In this document: positions 18,277-27,137 of the stretch, in pieces
How the letters are laid out: every line of letters begins with the position of its first letter
Position numbering within the stretch: position 1 is the first letter of the stretch
Assembly (NCBI GenBank): GCA_002134785.1
Contig: MBQZ01000040.1
Location: forward strand, 156,707 to 220,706
Length of the DNA: 64,000 bases
Source: Crenothrix sp. D3
GTDB lineage: Bacteria > Pseudomonadota > Gammaproteobacteria > Methylococcales > Methylomonadaceae
Reading direction: 5' to 3'
The notes under the pieces: generated by a model
What the model was told of the DNA's origin: nothing
Seen by the model: only the letters and a program-made list of their open reading frames with translations
The model's database searches: none
Program-made: the position numbers and the translations under genes

Positions 18277-20475
18277 TTAAAAATTCGCGTTCAAACTCAA
18301 GCGGAAACTAATCGGTTCAACGGGGTGAAAATGCGTGTCGCCGACGGGGGCGGCTTCATTGCGTAACTGGGATTCGTAGTAGTAGTCGATGCCGCTGTCT
18401 TTGCGATTGAGCAGGTTGAAGACTTCGGCTTGGACTGTCCACGTTGGGTTGAATTTGTAGCCGACCATGCCTGATAGCATGATGGTGGGTCTGGAACGTT
18501 CTGTGCCGTCTTCAATTAACACGCGCGGGCCGAAATAACGTAGACGCGGGCCACCGAAGAAACCGCCCCAGACATCATGCACGGTTGCACCTGTTGCTAA
18601 CACCGAATTTATTGAACCAGGAATATAGTTACCTGCGGGGTCTTTGCCACGAAACCGCGCTTTAGAAAAACTTAAATCTGCATCTACGGTCAACCAATCG
18701 GTGGGTGAATAAAAGTTCGCCCATTCCACACCGTAGCGGCGACTGGGGCGACTGGCTTCGGTTGTGCCTGCATCACCGACAAATAATAATTCGGAATCAA
18801 TATCCAACCACCACACGGCGAGCGTGCTTTGTAAACCTTTTATCCAAGTGGTTCTCGCGCCGATTTCCGCGCCGTAAGTACGAGCCAACGGTACGGCTTT
18901 GTTAATTTGATTGCCGCTGGCATCGGTAGATGAGCCTGTCACAGGATCAACTTGGGTGTTGATACCGCGTGCATCATTACTGTGAAAACCTAAGCCGCCG
19001 TTCAAATACAGTTCGGTATCTGCCCACGGCCCAAAAGTTAAACCCAATTTTGGGCTGACGATGCCCGCGTTGCGTGTGCCGTTATTGTCTGCTTGATTGC
19101 TCTTACTGACATCAAAGCGATAACCATCAAAACGCACACCCACGGTGCTACGAAACCAATCATTCCAATGGGTTTTGTTTTCCAGATAAGGGCTGACGTT
19201 GGTTATCCAGATATTGTCTTTGCGCACGGTGTCGTACTGTTGGCGGGCTTCGGTAAGGGTTAAGCCATTTTGAATATTGTCGTTACGCACTTGTAAACCG
19301 AGGGTGGTTTCAGAATCTGCGCTGCCGATTTTATGAAAAAAGGTGTGCGTGGCTTTTAAGCCTGTTGTCCAGCGTTCGTCAGGTTGTCCGAACTGGTCGC
19401 CCTGCACGGGATTATTCATAAAATAAGTAAAATTAGAAAACAATCTTAATTTTGAATACAAGCCATAGACAATGACTTTGCTTTCGCTGTCGTCAGATTG
19501 CCGATGCCATTCGCCTGTTAAGCTATATCGGCGACTCGCGCCGCCATCGCTGGGATCTATCGTGCCAAAACGATTCAGTGTACCGTCAATTACAGCACGT
19601 TGCGGAATTTGGTCAGTCGATTGCCAGTCGGCTTTGTACGCCATTGCGGTGATGTTCCAGCCTGAATGCGCTTGTTCTTGGCTGTAACGCAATACGCCGT
19701 TGAATTTCATAAAATCGTTGGGAACGTTCCACGGACCATTATTGTGTACCGTTTCAGCGGCATACAGTAAATTGCCATCACCGATTTTTTTAGACCCCAT
19801 GCCTACACCACGGTAATAATCATAACTGCCGCCTGTAAATTTAACGGTGTTGCTCTCTAATTCATTAAAATATTCGATATTTGCCGAGCCTGTACTGGAA
19901 AAATCACCTGTGTCGGCATAATAATTGCCTTTTTGGTAATGCACACTTTTGACCATTTCAGGTATCAAAAAGTTGGTATCCATCCAGCCTTGACCATGCG
20001 AATGCGAAGGCATATTCACAGGTACGCCATCTATTTGCGTTAAAAAATCGGTGCCGTGATCTAAATTAAAACCGCGTAAATAATATTGACTGGCTTTGCC
20101 TTCGCCACTGTGTTGTGAGGAAATCATGCCAGGGACAGTTTCTAAAATTTCACTGGGACGGGTAATCGGACGGTATTTTATTTGTTCCTGTCCGACATTA
20201 CCTTGTGATGCACTCTCGGCAATGCCCACCAGATTATGGGCGCGTTCTGTGGCGGCACTGACTTCCATTTCAGTAAGATCTATCGATTTTTCTTCCTTGG
20301 CTTTGGACTGGGTCTTAGTCGGTTTATCGGCTTTGGCTGTTTTATCAGCAGCGTGTGCGTTGTCTGCATAATTCAGCATCAATGCGCAAGCGGCTATCAC
20401 TAACCCCGCTTTTTGTAAGCGCAGGGTTTGTGGTGTGCAGGATAAATTTAATGGAACGATCTGTTGGATGTGCAT
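18277..20475 (-). CDS. TonB-dependent outer-membrane receptor
   Basis: The 732-residue protein has a signal sequence ending near NAHAADK, a Lys-rich linker, a TonB-box-like LTEMEVSAA, a plug with RPSEILETVPGMISSQHSGE and YYLRGFNLDHGTDFLTQIDG, and a long barrel ending in SLNANF. The plug is of the type seen in receptors for metal chelates. ATG 20475 has AGGA six bases upstream and is preferred to the in-frame TTG at 20487. A near-identical C-terminal fragment lies at 11299-12143. It follows hupE and precedes a second TBDR in the same operon. Confidence 0.92.
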   Translation of the reverse strand: MHIQQIVPLNLSCTPQTLRLQKAGLVIAACALMLNYADNAHAADKTAKADKPTKTQSKAKEEKSIDLTEMEVSAATERAHNLVGIAESASQGNVGQEQIKYRPITRPSEILETVPGMISSQHSGEGKASQYYLRGFNLDHGTDFLTQIDGVPVNMPSHSHGQGWMDTNFLIPEMVKSVHYQKGNYYADTGDFSSTGSANIEYFNELESNTVKFTGGSYDYYRGVGMGSKKIGDGNLLYAAETVHNNGPWNVPNDFMKFNGVLRYSQEQAHSGWNITAMAYKADWQSTDQIPQRAVIDGTLNRFGTIDPSDGGASRRYSLTGEWHRQSDDSESKVIVYGLYSKLRLFSNFTYFMNNPVQGDQFGQPDERWTTGLKATHTFFHKIGSADSETTLGLQVRNDNIQNGLTLTEARQQYDTVRKDNIWITNVSPYLENKTHWNDWFRSTVGVRFDGYRFDVSKSNQADNNGTRNAGIVSPKLGLTFGPWADTELYLNGGLGFHSNDARGINTQVDPVTGSSTDASGNQINKAVPLARTYGAEIGARTTWIKGLQSTLAVWWLDIDSELLFVGDAGTTEASRPSRRYGVEWANFYSPTDWLTVDADLSFSKARFRGKDPAGNYIPGSINSVLATGATVHDVWGGFFGGPRLRYFGPRVLIEDGTERSRPTIMLSGMVGYKFNPTWTVQAEVFNLLNRKDSGIDYYYESQLRNEAAPVGDTHFHPVEPISFRLSLNANF

Positions 20476-20495
20476 CTTCTTCCTCAATATTGTTG

Positions 20496-21851
20496 TTATG
20501 TGATGATGTTCAAGTGATTGGTAACGCTGAAAAAAACAAACGGTGGCGAGCGCGATTTGAATCGCGTTTTGGAAATGACTGAATGACTGGAAAATAGGGT
20601 GCGGCTGACAGAGGACTGTAGCACGGTAGAGCTTTTAAAAAAGGTCGAGTTGCGGACAGCAAATTCGTTTATAGCGAGTGGAATAATAACAGCGGATACA
20701 CTGAATACAGGCGGCGAAGTCGCACCGACACCGTTCGTTAGAAAACTAGTGGCGAGTGTATAAAATGCTGAAGGTAAATTGAAACAGGGGGTGGTTTTGA
20801 AAACTAGATATTCGTGATAAGCGGGAATAGCAGAGGGCGTGTAATGGCTAATCGACGCGACAGGTGGTGCGGTATCACCCACGCCATTGGTTAAAAAATG
20901 GATGCTAATTTGTGGGCTAAGTAGCCAATGAGCGGCGACTGTATAAGCGACATTATTACTGGCTTGATGGATGGCGCGAATGAGTTCGCGCCCACAGTTT
21001 ATGCGGTGTGTAATTCCTTGGTCATGGCTTGTTGCCATTAAATTAAGCTGAAAAGCGGTTACCACTGAACAAGGTGGGGGCGAATGAATTCGCGCACTGT
21101 GCGTGCCAGCATGAATAAGTTCGTGCCTATTTTCTGCCCATTCAACATCGCCACCACTGTCTAGTCTATTGTCAGGTGGTGCTAAGATTGCTGGAATAAA
21201 AAACTCAGGCGTTTCATTAACCTGTGTTGTGTGAGCCGTTGCTTTAACCACTAAATGACTAATTGATGCGTGTGCGTAAGCCAACTGACTAACAAATAGC
21301 GCGACAATTACCACTAGCAACCGCACGATTAAAATACCCGCGCCATGTAATAGCAAGGTTGCTACCATGAACCCTAAGGTATAAGAAATCAAACTCGCCG
21401 ATGTGGATATTTCTTGTCCGTGCGCGAAACCGTGAAAAAATGCGAAAAATGCCACGATAATGACATTGGTTTGGCTACTAAAACGAATTTTGCGGACAAT
21501 AAAGACGCTGAACACTAAGCCAGATAGCAGAATAATCAATTCCGCGCTAGGAATAAACAAACCTGCCGCACCCGCTAAACCACCTAAACTCATTACGCCA
21601 ACGAAAGTCAGCGGCAATAACCAAATCGCCTTACCACGCAGTTGCGCTGCCCAAATACCGACAGCCAACATGGTGAGAAAATGATCGCCACCGTGTAATG
21701 GATGCGTGAAACCACTACTCCAACCGTTAATATCAACAGAGACTAGACTATTGAACAGCACCACGCCTAATACCAGCACTACGACCAACGCAAGCATTAA
21801 CCGCTGGCGATTGCACAATGTAGACAGTATTGAACGGAGGGTCTGGTTCAT
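20496..21851 (-). CDS. HupE/UreJ-family permease with degenerate C-terminal extension
   Basis: Residues 1-195 form a normal HupE/UreJ protein with six or seven membrane helices and both metal motifs: HPLHGGDH near 50 and FFHGFAHGQE near 140. HupE proteins carry nickel and possibly other divalent metals. After LAYAHASISH the frame runs on for about 250 residues of low-complexity sequence unlike any family I know. Its DNA contains palindromic repeats of GCGAATGAGTTCGCGCCCAC type (around 20970-21110) and two related blocks coding FLTNGVG.T.PPV. The extension therefore looks like readthrough into repeat-filled DNA after loss of the native stop. First gene of the hupE-TBDR-TBDR-ABC operon. Confidence 0.8.
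   Translation of the reverse strand: MNQTLRSILSTLCNRQRLMLALVVVLVLGVVLFNSLVSVDINGWSSGFTHPLHGGDHFLTMLAVGIWAAQLRGKAIWLLPLTFVGVMSLGGLAGAAGLFIPSAELIILLSGLVFSVFIVRKIRFSSQTNVIIVAFFAFFHGFAHGQEISTSASLISYTLGFMVATLLLHGAGILIVRLLVVIVALFVSQLAYAHASISHLVVKATAHTTQVNETPEFFIPAILAPPDNRLDSGGDVEWAENRHELIHAGTHSARIHSPPPCSVVTAFQLNLMATSHDQGITHRINCGRELIRAIHQASNNVAYTVAAHWLLSPQISIHFLTNGVGDTAPPVASISHYTPSAIPAYHEYLVFKTTPCFNLPSAFYTLATSFLTNGVGATSPPVFSVSAVIIPLAINEFAVRNSTFFKSSTVLQSSVSRTLFSSHSVISKTRFKSRSPPFVFFSVTNHLNIIT
20970..21110. repeat. Palindromic repeats in the hupE 3' extension
   Basis: Two related inverted elements, GGCGCGAATGAGTTCGCGCC at about 20975 and GGGCGAATGAATTCGCGCAC at about 21076, both built on GCGAAT/ATTCGC arms. 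They lie in the part of the reading frame without HupE similarity. Confidence 0.7.
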
Positions 21852-21930
21852 TAAATGGCTTTTGAGTGGTGACTAGAAAAGGCGTGCATTCTCAACTATT
21901 TTCCATTGATAGGCAAGTTTTAGACTTGCA

Positions 21931-22404
21931 TCAACTGGCAAAATGTTTAATCGCTTGTAACAGCTCATCACAATGGTTAGCTACTTTTACTTTACGCCAC
22001 TGTTTAACCAATACACCGTTTGGATTAATTAAAAAACTACTGCGGTCGATACCGCGTACTTCTTTACCATACATGGGTTTTATTTTTATCACGTCAAATA
22101 ACTGACACAGAGTTTCATCTTGATCGGCAAGTAAATCAAAAGGCAAGGTTTGGTTAGCTTTAAAGCGGTCATGGCTACGCACGCTATCACGCGACACGCC
22201 AAGAATGACGGTATTTAACGCGGCAAATTGGGCGTGAGCATCACGGAAATTCTGGGCTTGTTGTGTGCAACCTGTGGTGTTGTCTCTGGGGTAAAAATAA
22301 ATAAGCACAAACTGCCCTGCATAATCCGACAATTTAATGGGTTTATCACCTGTGGCGCGGGCTTCAAAATCAGGAACAGGTTGATTGAGTGTAACTTGAG
22401 TCAT
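21931..22404 (-). CDS. bcp: Thiol peroxidase Bcp (PrxQ-type peroxiredoxin)
   Basis: The 157-residue enzyme reduces hydrogen and organic peroxides in the cytoplasm. It has the peroxiredoxin core YFYPRDNTTGCTQQAQNFRD with the peroxidatic Cys in TTGCT. The resolving Cys usually found five residues later is a Gln-Ala stretch here, so it may be a 1-Cys type or use the Cys near QLFD. ATG 22404 has AGGA six bases upstream; the longer frame is not needed. It follows gcvR closely, the same order as in E. coli. Confidence 0.93.
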   Translation of the reverse strand: MTQVTLNQPVPDFEARATGDKPIKLSDYAGQFVLIYFYPRDNTTGCTQQAQNFRDAHAQFAALNTVILGVSRDSVRSHDRFKANQTLPFDLLADQDETLCQLFDVIKIKPMYGKEVRGIDRSSFLINPNGVLVKQWRKVKVANHCDELLQAIKHFAS

Positions 22405-22412
22405 GGGGTATC

Positions 22413-22943
22413 CTAACGTTTTATGGGTTCGAGAATAGCGTCTATATTGAGCTGATCGCATAGATCCATAAACTCTTCGCGTAGTATCAATAAAGACACT
22501 GACGCAGGCACTAAAATAATAAATTTACTGGAAAAAACAGACGATTGTAGATACGGTGCTTGATAAGCACTGCCTGTGATTTCTTCAATATCTATTTCAT
22601 GATCCAGTAAAAAGGTGGCGATAGATTCGACAATGCTCTCATGGTCTAGTGAAATGGTTTCTATTGAATACGGTAGACAGTCTTTGCCATGCGCTTTGTC
22701 TTTTGCCTCGGTGCGTAGCGTCTGCACTTTTATCTCCAGACGTTTCACAATGAGTTCTAATAAGCCTTCAAGTTTGGCAATTTGATTCCAGTTGCCTTGA
22801 ATCAGTAGATAAGCGGCGGTCGTTTGACCGATACAAGACGATTTTATGTCTATGATATGGCATTTACAGTCGCGTATAGCAGGCAGTATTTCTGCCATAA
22901 AACGACTTTGATGATGCCCCAAAATGGTGATAGCTAGTTGCAT
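22413..22943 (-). CDS. gcvR: Glycine cleavage system regulator GcvR (ACT domains)
   Basis: This 176-residue protein has two ACT-like halves (MQLAITILGHHQSRFMAEIL and ISLDHESIVESIATFLLDHE) and matches GcvR, which binds glycine and restrains GcvA-dependent activation of the glycine cleavage operon. No gcv genes are in the window. It ends eight bases before bcp, so the two are probably co-transcribed. The family assignment is good; its regulatory target here is inferred. Confidence 0.82.
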   Translation of the reverse strand: MQLAITILGHHQSRFMAEILPAIRDCKCHIIDIKSSCIGQTTAAYLLIQGNWNQIAKLEGLLELIVKRLEIKVQTLRTEAKDKAHGKDCLPYSIETISLDHESIVESIATFLLDHEIDIEEITGSAYQAPYLQSSVFSSKFIILVPASVSLLILREEFMDLCDQLNIDAILEPIKR

Positions 22944-23100
22944 AGTATTTTGTGTTCTTTTTGGATATTATTGACAAATGAGCGAAACTTTATCCACATT
23001 AAGCTCTATTGGTACTAGAATATAGAATAAAGCATTTTTCAGGTTATCACCCATGAAAATGATGTTTAAATTTACCCCTTAATACATTGAGTTCAACCTA

Positions 23101-24744
23101 ATGACAGATTCCACAAATGAAAAATCAACGGCGAGACAAAATAGACTCGGTCTTCAGGACGAGAATTTTGATTTTGAGTTAGCAGATATAAACACAACAT
23201 CTGAGTCAGTCGATTCTCTGTTTGCTGAGGCTCAGCAAACAAACGCAGCACCCAACAGTTATATCGCTAGTGTATCGGCTCCGATTATTCCGTCTATTCC
23301 CGTTACTTCAGAGATAAAAACTAATTTTTATGTAGACTATTTTGATCAGCGTAAAAAGGGAAAAACGACAGAGCCAGTGTCAGTCGCGGAAACCAATCAA
23401 CCCATCGTTGATAATAGGAGGCCAGATGCCATGATACTAGAAAAAAATCCTGTAACACCACCCACCGAACAAGCTGATGCAGAAGACTTTTATTCAGAAC
23501 AATCCGATGAACAGCCACCTTTTATCGATGGCGCAGATATGACTGTAGCGGTGTTAAGCCAATTTAAATCTAAGCAAGAGCGTATTAATAAGCACGCAGA
23601 TACGGCTGTAGCGGTGTTAAGCCAATTTAAATCTAAGCAAGAGCGTATTAATAAGCAACAAGAAGAGCTGATATACGAGTTTTCTGAAAAAATAAAATCG
23701 ACACGCACTGTTACTAATACCTCTGTGTTTTTTGGTGTTGTAGCGTTAGTGGCAGCAGCCGCACTTGGTGTTATGCTATCAAAGACCAACACCGAAGTAT
23801 CTAATTTGGCAGGTACAACAACTGCTATCAAAGACGACATAAGAAACACGGTTAAAGCGTCGTCCCCCAATGATTTAGAAGGCACAGACCCCGCGTTAGA
23901 TCAGTTAAATCAGAAAGTTGACGATGTGATAGCACAATTGAATGAAGTCACTGCCCGTCAGAATAAAGAAAAAACCGCAGCCAGCAAACCAATAGCCACT
24001 AAGCCGCTTAATAATACGCAATCTGAGGTGGCTGTTGTAGAAATAAAACCAGCGGCTGAGTCCCTTGTTAAGGAAATACCCGTCGCCAATACACTTAATA
24101 ACCCCAGCATAGAACAAGGTATAACGGTTGTTAATAATGTGCCAACAACCAAGCCAGAAACTAATAGCAAACTCGCTAACAAAGCAGTTAAGAGTCTCAT
24201 CACAGAGAAAAATACGGTCGCTGTTAATGTACCGACAACCAAGCCAGAAATTAATAGCAAAACGGCTAACAAAACAGTGAAGACTATCACCACAAAGCAA
24301 GGTGTAGCAGCTGTTAATGCACCAACAACCAAACCAGAAACTAATAGCAAAACGGCTAATAAAGCGAGTGTGATTCCTGATAAAGCAGTACAGCCACTTC
24401 CCGCTAATGACATTAACAATGTAATCAATAACGCCCGTCTACCCGCTACTGCTAATGCTGTTGCTAGTACCAATGCTAACAGCACCGCCAACACGTCTGC
24501 GCAGTCTAGCACTGGCGGCTGGACAGTTAATCTAGCTTCATCTAATAAAATGGAAGATGCTAAAAAGACGGCGGCTAAGTTTACACAACAAGGTGTTCCA
24601 GTGGTTATTAGCCCCTACAAGGTTAAAAATGAAACCCGTTATCGCTTACAAGTAAAAGGCTTTAAAACCAAAGATGAGGCGACTACTTACGGTAATAAAG
24701 CAAAAAACACCTTGAAATTAAACTCTGTGTGGATAATTCCGTAA
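23101..24744 (+). CDS. SPOR-domain membrane protein with internal tandem repeats
   Basis: The 547-residue protein has an acidic disordered N-terminus, one membrane helix at about 207-225 (SVFFGVVALVAAAALGVML), a long Thr/Lys/Asn-rich periplasmic region and a C-terminal SPOR domain (GGWTVNLASSNKMEDAKKTA ... RYRLQVKGFKTKDEA). SPOR domains bind denuded peptidoglycan at the septum. There are two internal repeats: a 21-residue duplication containing VAVLSQFKSKQERINK just before the helix, and three 30-residue copies with PTTKPETNSK in the periplasmic part. It lies eight bases before the 5'-nucleotidase gene. Its partner is unknown. Confidence 0.85.
   Translation: MTDSTNEKSTARQNRLGLQDENFDFELADINTTSESVDSLFAEAQQTNAAPNSYIASVSAPIIPSIPVTSEIKTNFYVDYFDQRKKGKTTEPVSVAETNQPIVDNRRPDAMILEKNPVTPPTEQADAEDFYSEQSDEQPPFIDGADMTVAVLSQFKSKQERINKHADTAVAVLSQFKSKQERINKQQEELIYEFSEKIKSTRTVTNTSVFFGVVALVAAAALGVMLSKTNTEVSNLAGTTTAIKDDIRNTVKASSPNDLEGTDPALDQLNQKVDDVIAQLNEVTARQNKEKTAASKPIATKPLNNTQSEVAVVEIKPAAESLVKEIPVANTLNNPSIEQGITVVNNVPTTKPETNSKLANKAVKSLITEKNTVAVNVPTTKPEINSKTANKTVKTITTKQGVAAVNAPTTKPETNSKTANKASVIPDKAVQPLPANDINNVINNARLPATANAVASTNANSTANTSAQSSTGGWTVNLASSNKMEDAKKTAAKFTQQGVPVVISPYKVKNETRYRLQVKGFKTKDEATTYGNKAKNTLKLNSVWIIP
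23533..23658 (+). repeat. 63-bp in-frame tandem duplication
   Basis: Two adjacent 63-bp units (23533-23595 and 23596-23658), almost identical in DNA, encode two copies of AD.AVAVLSQFKSKQERIN. The near identity points to a recent duplication. Confidence 0.9.
24130..24366 (+). repeat. Three 90-bp in-frame repeats
   Basis: Copies spaced exactly 90 bp apart (PTTKPE.NSK at about 24142, 24232 and 24322) build a linker of the SPOR protein. They are more diverged than the 63-bp duplication. Confidence 0.85.
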
Positions 24745-24751
24745 GCTATCA

Positions 24752-25654
24752 ATGCGCAAACAAAAATTAGTCGTTGCTATCTCATCCAGAGCCTTATTTA
24801 ATCTGGATGAGTCGCACGCCATTTTTGAAACCCAAGGTAAAGAAGCCTTCTGTCGTTATCAAATAGACCACGAAGACGAAATTCTTGCCGCTGGTTACGG
24901 CTTTGCATTAGTGAAAAAGCTGTTAGCCATTAATGAAACAAGCCTCAATGATCCTTTCGTAGAAATTATCTTAGTCTCACAAAACAGCGCGGATACAGGC
25001 TTGCGGATTTTTAATTCTATTGCGCATTATGGCTTAGATATTACCCGTGCTGCCTTTACCAGCGGTGCGTCACCCTACGGCTATATCTCCGCATTTGGCG
25101 CACATTTATTTTTATCCACCAATGTTGATGATGTCACCAAAACCCTAGATGCTGGTTTTGCTGCCGCAACTATTCTATCTGGTTCATCATTAACCGCTAT
25201 TTCAAGCCAATTGCGTATCGCTTTTGATGGTGATGCGGTGTTATTTTCCGATGACTCAGAACGCATTTATCAACAACGCGGTTTAGACGTATTTGCTGAA
25301 AATGAACGTCATGAGGCTAAAAACCCACTACTTGACGGGCCTTTTAAAGATTTTCTCGCCGCGCTGCATTACATACAAAATCAGTTTGATCCAGAAAACT
25401 CACCGATAAGAACAGCCTTAGTGACAGCGCGTAGTGCGCCTGCGCATGAACGTGTCGTTAGAACACTCAGAGCATGGAATATTCGTATTGATGAAGCGTT
25501 ATTTTTGGGAGGATTACCGAAAGGCGCGTTTTTAAAAGCCTTTGGTGCAGATATATTTTTTGACGACCAAAAAGGGCATTGTGAATCAGCGGTAGAGCAG
25601 CAAGTCACGGCGGCTCATGTACCGCATGGAATTAAAAATCAGAAAACTCCGTAG
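24752..25654 (+). CDS. 5'-nucleotidase (cytosolic NT5C1-like family)
   Basis: The 300-residue protein matches the bacterial branch of the cytosolic 5'-nucleotidase I family (PF06189-type). Family blocks visible are VVAISSRALFNLDESHAIFE, EIILVSQNSADTGLRIFNSI, AFTSGASPYGYISAFGAHLF and FLGGLPKGAFLKAFGADIFFDDQ. It removes phosphate from nucleoside monophosphates in the cytoplasm. It begins eight bases after the SPOR gene. Its TAG stop at 25652-25654 is part of the GTAGGGG end of a family C repeat, so the natural C-terminus may have been cut or replaced by the insertion. Confidence 0.85.
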   Translation: MRKQKLVVAISSRALFNLDESHAIFETQGKEAFCRYQIDHEDEILAAGYGFALVKKLLAINETSLNDPFVEIILVSQNSADTGLRIFNSIAHYGLDITRAAFTSGASPYGYISAFGAHLFLSTNVDDVTKTLDAGFAAATILSGSSLTAISSQLRIAFDGDAVLFSDDSERIYQQRGLDVFAENERHEAKNPLLDGPFKDFLAALHYIQNQFDPENSPIRTALVTARSAPAHERVVRTLRAWNIRIDEALFLGGLPKGAFLKAFGADIFFDDQKGHCESAVEQQVTAAHVPHGIKNQKTP

Positions 25655-25711
25655 GGGAAAATCCTTGTGGTTGCCCATTAATGAGGGGTATCCACAAGGG
25701 ATACCCCCTAC
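25651..25711. repeat. Palindromic repeat family C, copy 3
   Basis: GTAGGGGAAAATCCTTGTGG ... TCCACAAGGGATACCCCCTA C forms an inverted repeat between the convergent nucleotidase and PPi-PFK genes. It supplies the nucleotidase stop codon and may also act as a bidirectional hairpin terminator. Confidence 0.85.
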
Positions 25712-25717
25712 AATCAA

Positions 25718-26947
25718 TTAATGGCTAGTTTCGACTTTTTCGCCTTTGGTTTGACCAATTGCCGCTAACACATCATTAAACCAAGGTGTATTAATATCAA
25801 ACGCTTTGCCACCTTTAATGCGTGGAAATTCAATTGCGCGTAATACATTACCTTGTTCTTCATCATGTCCAATTAAACCTGATTCACCGCGTAACGCACA
25901 TTCCACTGCCAAATCAGTACAGGATTTAATCAAACGTATATCTTCAATATTTGCCGCCGATGCCCGCGCAAAATAACCCGATTTTTGTATCAGCGTTTTT
26001 TCCGCACCTAGCATTTCAGCAAATTGTTCACCAAACCACTTTCCGGGGTTCACTGCGTCTAATTTCACATGACCAAACGCATCGCGTGGCACTTCTTGCC
26101 CTTTTGCTAACATTTCAGCAACGATAGTTTCAACACCCGCACCTTCTGAGACGAAAATATTAACGCAATCGACGGTATCCATAATGGCGCGTAAACGCGT
26201 TGCTTCTGCTGCAATATCAAAACCCATTTCAGGAATAAACACAGCGTGAACCTCATACGATTCACGCGATAAGCCTAATTCTGGCAACCATTCAGCACGG
26301 TCTAATAATTTACGGTATTCAACCGCCGTTGCCGCAGTCAACCAACCACAACTGCGACCCATGACTTCATGAACGATTAACATTCTTGGGTTCGCATTGT
26401 TTTCCGCGACCACATTTTGAAAATAACGCGCACCTTGTTCAGCCGCTGTCCACGCGCCTAATGATTGCTTAATTGGAATCACATCGTTATCAACGGTTTT
26501 CGGCAAACCAATCACGGTTAAACCATAATTATTTTCAGCCAAAAATGCCGCTAAATCAGCCGCAGCGGTATTGGTATCATCACCACCAATCGTGTGTAAA
26601 ACATCAACGCCATCTTTAATTAACTGGTCAGCCGCCACTTTTTGTGGATTCTCGCCTTCTTTCACTAAACCGCGTTTTACGCAGTCTTTCACATTCGTCA
26701 ATTTAACGCGGCTGTTACCAATCGGTGAACCACCGAAACGGTGTAACAAACCTGCTTTTTCACGAATTTCTGGCGTAACTGGGTATGAATCACCTAACAG
26801 CAAGCCTTTATAACCGCTACGGTAGCAGATGATTTCAATGCTAGGATCAATTTCAGTATAACGCTCAATCAAACCACCAACGGCTGAACTAAGACAAGGA
26901 GCTAATCCGCCAGCGGTAAGAATGGCGACTTTTTTAGGTTTGTTCAT
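25718..26947 (-). CDS. pfp: Pyrophosphate-dependent 6-phosphofructokinase
   Basis: The 409-residue enzyme interconverts fructose 6-phosphate and fructose 1,6-bisphosphate using pyrophosphate instead of ATP. The diagnostic residues are present: GGDDTN (Asp in place of the Gly used by ATP enzymes) near 120 and PKTVDNDV near 149, plus MGRSCGWLTA. The reversible PPi enzyme is typical of methanotrophs with the ribulose monophosphate pathway, among other bacteria. It is a single gene, convergent with the nucleotidase and divergent from mpl. Confidence 0.93.
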   Translation of the reverse strand: MNKPKKVAILTAGGLAPCLSSAVGGLIERYTEIDPSIEIICYRSGYKGLLLGDSYPVTPEIREKAGLLHRFGGSPIGNSRVKLTNVKDCVKRGLVKEGENPQKVAADQLIKDGVDVLHTIGGDDTNTAAADLAAFLAENNYGLTVIGLPKTVDNDVIPIKQSLGAWTAAEQGARYFQNVVAENNANPRMLIVHEVMGRSCGWLTAATAVEYRKLLDRAEWLPELGLSRESYEVHAVFIPEMGFDIAAEATRLRAIMDTVDCVNIFVSEGAGVETIVAEMLAKGQEVPRDAFGHVKLDAVNPGKWFGEQFAEMLGAEKTLIQKSGYFARASAANIEDIRLIKSCTDLAVECALRGESGLIGHDEEQGNVLRAIEFPRIKGGKAFDINTPWFNDVLAAIGQTKGEKVETSH

Positions 26948-27137
26948 AACAGACTCACTAAAGTTAAAAGTTAAGGTTTATCGCAGCTAACGGTCTGAAT
27001 AATTCAGTGCGTAGGCTTTTGAAGTGGCAGAATTTTATCATAGTCACTTAATTGTGGGTAACTTGTACGGGGCAACGGTGAATAGATACGATTGACCATG
27101 ATAAACTACCGTCTATAAAATTAGTTAGGACAGAACA

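Noticed and set aside
21900..21930. GCAAGTCTAAAACTTGC as a terminator of bcp.
   Set aside because: The stem is only six to seven bases and there is no T run on the bcp strand.
23533..24366. Regularly spaced repeats considered as a CRISPR array.
   Set aside because: They are in-frame repeats of a SPOR-domain protein with units of 63 and 90 bp and no unique spacers.
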